Assembly: GCA_002104945.1 (NCBI GenBank)
Contig: MCFH01000007.1
Span: forward strand, 1,102,001 to 1,166,000
Length of the DNA stretch: 64,000 nt
From: Piromyces finnis
Taxonomy: Eukaryota > Neocallimastigomycota > Neocallimastigomycetes > Neocallimastigales > Neocallimastigaceae
Reading direction: 5' to 3'
Part shown: positions 61,971-64,000 of the stretch, piece by piece
How positions within the stretch are numbered: position 1 is the stretch's first letter
Layout: each line of letters starts with the position of its first letter
Notes under the pieces: model-generated
Told to the model about the DNA's origin: nothing
Database searches by the model: none
Seen by the model: only the letters and a program-made list of their open reading frames with translations
Position numbers and translations under genes: made by a program

Positions 61971-62120
61971 TGAAAAATAAAATCTGAAAATTTATTTTCA
62001 TTCATACTAATTGTGGCTTATGCCGCAATATGTTAATACAATATGTTATTTATGTAATATATAATGAAGTAAATACAACTAGATAAAATTTATTATTTGA
62101 CACTTAATGAATTTAGTTAA
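61971..62120 (-). repeat. 5' LTR of the copia element, outer end missing
   Basis: Direct repeat of 60083-60257, beginning TGAAAAATAAAAT on the plus strand and sharing CTTATGCC, AATATATAATGAAGT, ACAACTAGATAAAAT and ATTTGACACTTA with it. Homology stops near 62120, before the TGTTAGAATA end of the other copy, so the outer edge is truncated or replaced. Several indels and substitutions separate the copies, indicating age. Confidence 0.68.
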
Positions 62121-62681
62121 AAATAAATAAATAAATTGATAAATTTCTATTAGATAAAAATTTGATTAGGTTTATAACGTTACTAGTATTGATTTTCTTA
62201 GTTTTCTTATAGTTACACTATTGTTATGAAAACTGTAATGATAAAAATATAAATTACATATATTTTATGATTACAACGTGGCCTATATATTAGTTTATTA
62301 GGCAATGATGAATATTATAAATATTTACAGGATTATTAGAATTATCATTAACTTTATTTTTACTTAATAGTTATTACTTTCATTATTAAAAAACAATTCT
62401 AAATATGAATAACAATAACTCATTTCTTAATACACATTAATTTTTATTTTATTTTTTTAAAATTTATTTTTTAATATCTAAATAAAAAGTTATAGTTATG
62501 GAAGCAATTTAAAAAAAAAAAAAAAATTTAAAAGATACATTTATAAATAAGGAAAATAATAAAAAAATTTGTAACCATTTGAAATATTATTGATATTATA
62601 TCATTTTTATATATGTTAAAATAAATAAATAAAAAAAATTAATGAATTTCACATAAATTAATAAATTAATCCTTTATTGGT

Positions 62682-62713
<32 letters not shown>

Positions 62714-62754
62714 ACTTTAATATTTGTTATTAATTCATTGAAAAAAAATTTTTT
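62121..62754. other. Intergenic spacer between copia remnant and exportin-T
   Basis: About 630 bp of A/T-rich DNA, with poly(T) near 62684-62707 and poly(A) near 62510-62525. It includes the exportin-T 3' UTR. No gene seen. Confidence 0.5.
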
Positions 62755-64000
62755 TTATTGACTTTTCATGGCTTGAAAGAAAGTCTTATTATTAAATATA
62801 ATGAAAGAATGATTTTTATTAATAATGTTATTATATGCTTAATAATTAAATACAATTATATAAATAATATTTACCTTTAAATATTTAGCAAAGGTTTTCT
62901 TATCTGAATTTTGCATTGCATTAACAAAATCGTTAGCAGCTTGGGATGGACAATTTATGGATGGGAAAAAGTAGGACAAAAGGTATTCGGCATATTTAAC
63001 ACCTTGTTTTTGTAAAATAGTTAAGTGAAGAGCTGAAATTTCATTCATGATCTAGAAAATTAAATTTAAAGTTAATATATTTATAAATTATTTAAATAAC
63101 GATAATTATTTCAACTATGTAATATATATGTAATAATAAGTATATTAACTATTTAACATTTTATAGTAGTAATAATAAAATAATTATTATTTAAAGTTTT
63201 TATTCTTACAACTAAAGATTCAGCATTATGGAAATTAAATTCATTCTTCATTATAATTTCGAATATAATAGTAACAATTTGTTGATAGATGAAATCAACA
63301 AATCCTGGTATTGAGGTTTGCTCAGTTGTTCCTCCCCAAACATTAACCATTTTTCCTAAAACAGAAAGTGCAGATTTTTGACTTTGAATATCAGCTGAAT
63401 CACGTGCGCAATGAACAACGGATTCCATAATCATTGGAAGATGTTTACTATTGCCTACAAAATAAAAAAAAAAGGAAAAATTTTAATTTATTTATTAATA
63501 TTAGCGCTGCTTTGAATTTATTAAAAAGTATTATAATTTAACTTACTATCACTAATAAGTATATTTTGAAGGCTACTGGTAAAGATGGTACCTAAAAAGT
63601 TCATATAAGCTCTTCTAAGTTCAAACATTGAAATAATATCATCAGTACCATTGGCAGGTTGATTTAAAAATATAAAAACTCTTTCTACAATTGGATATAA
63701 TAATTCATTCATGATTGGTAATGAGTTATTCTTAAATTTGTGAATTAAAAGGTCAAAAAAAGAAGTTAATAAGGAAGTGAGTTCATTTTTTGAACATTTA
63801 GTAAGTAAACCGCCATTCATCATTGGAATAACAAATTTTATGACTTCACTTCCTATACATGGAATTAAACGTTGTAATACGTATCGTATAGAATCACGAA
63901 TACTATTTTGATCTGATAAACGTTCTAACACAACAACATTTGACTCTAAAGTTTTATTGAAAATGGCAATCCATGGAGGTGTAATATTATTTTGTAAAAG
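62755..64000 (-). CDS. XPOT: Exportin-T (tRNA nuclear export receptor), 3' part
   Basis: Partial gene entering from the right edge. Model: complement(62755..62784, 62875..63051, 63210..63454, 63547..>64000), all junctions in phase. Segments MLERLSDQNSIRDSIRYVLQ, LYPIVERVFIFLNQPANG, MFELRRAYMNFLGTIF, SALSVLGKMVNVWGG, GFVDFIYQQIV and the C-terminus FAKYLKTFFQAMKSQ match the C-terminal HEAT-repeat region of exportin-T/Los1 (animal proteins end NYLKVFFQRAKP). The family binds Ran-GTP and mature tRNA and carries tRNA through nuclear pores. The importin-beta N-terminal Ran-binding domain lies outside the window. The last exon is only 30 nt. Confidence 0.85.

Larger units (their letters stand above)
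60083..62120 (-). mobile_element. Degenerate Ty1/copia LTR retrotransposon, internally deleted
   Basis: Two direct LTR-like repeats flank a broken gag-pol on the minus strand. In minus-strand order: 5' LTR remnant (62120-61971), leader with a GC-richer insert, gag-like region (about 61690-61000) with stops, a zinc-knuckle CYI*RTFGHNTENC (second Cys codon now TAG, near 61215-61240), and protease active site WTFDTGAS (about 60790-60830). The frame then passes almost directly into the end of reverse transcriptase/RNase H: PTIADWKIVINILKYL, VVYSDSDIAGD, SVVATSAEYITM, LADPITKDFNRSKM. Integrase and most of the reverse transcriptase are absent. A TGA interrupts the segment before QTKKQS. A polypurine tract (GAGAGGGAA) precedes the 3' LTR. 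The element is not autonomous and is old. Confidence 0.82.

Overview
This is a very AT-rich, intron-rich eukaryotic window. Most introns are 60-180 bp with GT..AG ends, intergenic DNA is nearly pure A/T with many homopolymers and microsatellites, and TAA/TAG act as stops. A flagellar-type thioredoxin/NDP-kinase gene, a beta-helix plus class C 7TM receptor, Asn-rich low-complexity stretches and a fungal-style gene set point to a zoosporic early-diverging fungus. An anaerobic gut fungus (Neocallimastigomycota) is the best fit; this assignment is inference.

Layout. 1-896 (-): 5' part of a GDP-mannose pyrophosphorylase alpha-like gene (GMPPA), running off the left edge. 1762-6572 (+): eleven-exon receptor-like protein with signal peptide, right-handed beta-helix repeats, EGF-like segment and class C seven-TM domain. 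7134-9512 (-): PIAS/SIZ-type SUMO E3 ligase with a Gln-rich region and SP-RING. 9798-12664 (+): RIO1 kinase, eleven exons. 14857-27628 (+): a 32-exon gene encoding a thioredoxin-like domain followed by 20 tandem NDP-kinase domains (3000 aa when joined in frame). Its 3' half is a nearly homogeneous two-exon (about 1.15 kb) higher-order repeat. 28134-32137 (-): degenerate NRPS condensation-domain-like protein with a coiled coil. 33910-36375 (-): cytoplasmic tryptophanyl-tRNA synthetase. 37792-41723 (-): 17-exon PPP1R21-like coiled-coil protein. 43352-47224 (+): COG complex subunit 7. 50714-59437 (+): one intronless 2907-aa membrane protein with twelve predicted TM segments and a C-terminal PelF-like GT4 glycosyltransferase. 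About 60083-62120 (-): decayed, internally deleted Ty1/copia retrotransposon with LTR remnants and a GC-richer poly(A)-tailed insert. 62755-64000 (-): 3' part of exportin-T.

The genes are housekeeping functions (translation, tRNA export, Golgi traffic, glycosylation, ribosome biogenesis, SUMOylation) set among lineage-specific surface proteins and one flagellar gene. I see no operon-like grouping; order looks incidental. The most unusual object is the poly-NDP-kinase gene: domain number, homogenised exons and introns, alternating A/B exon types and a chimeric repeat together suggest recent or continuing expansion by unequal exchange and gene conversion. Intron-exon models were built by eye from splice consensus and reading-frame continuity; no transcript or database search supports them here.
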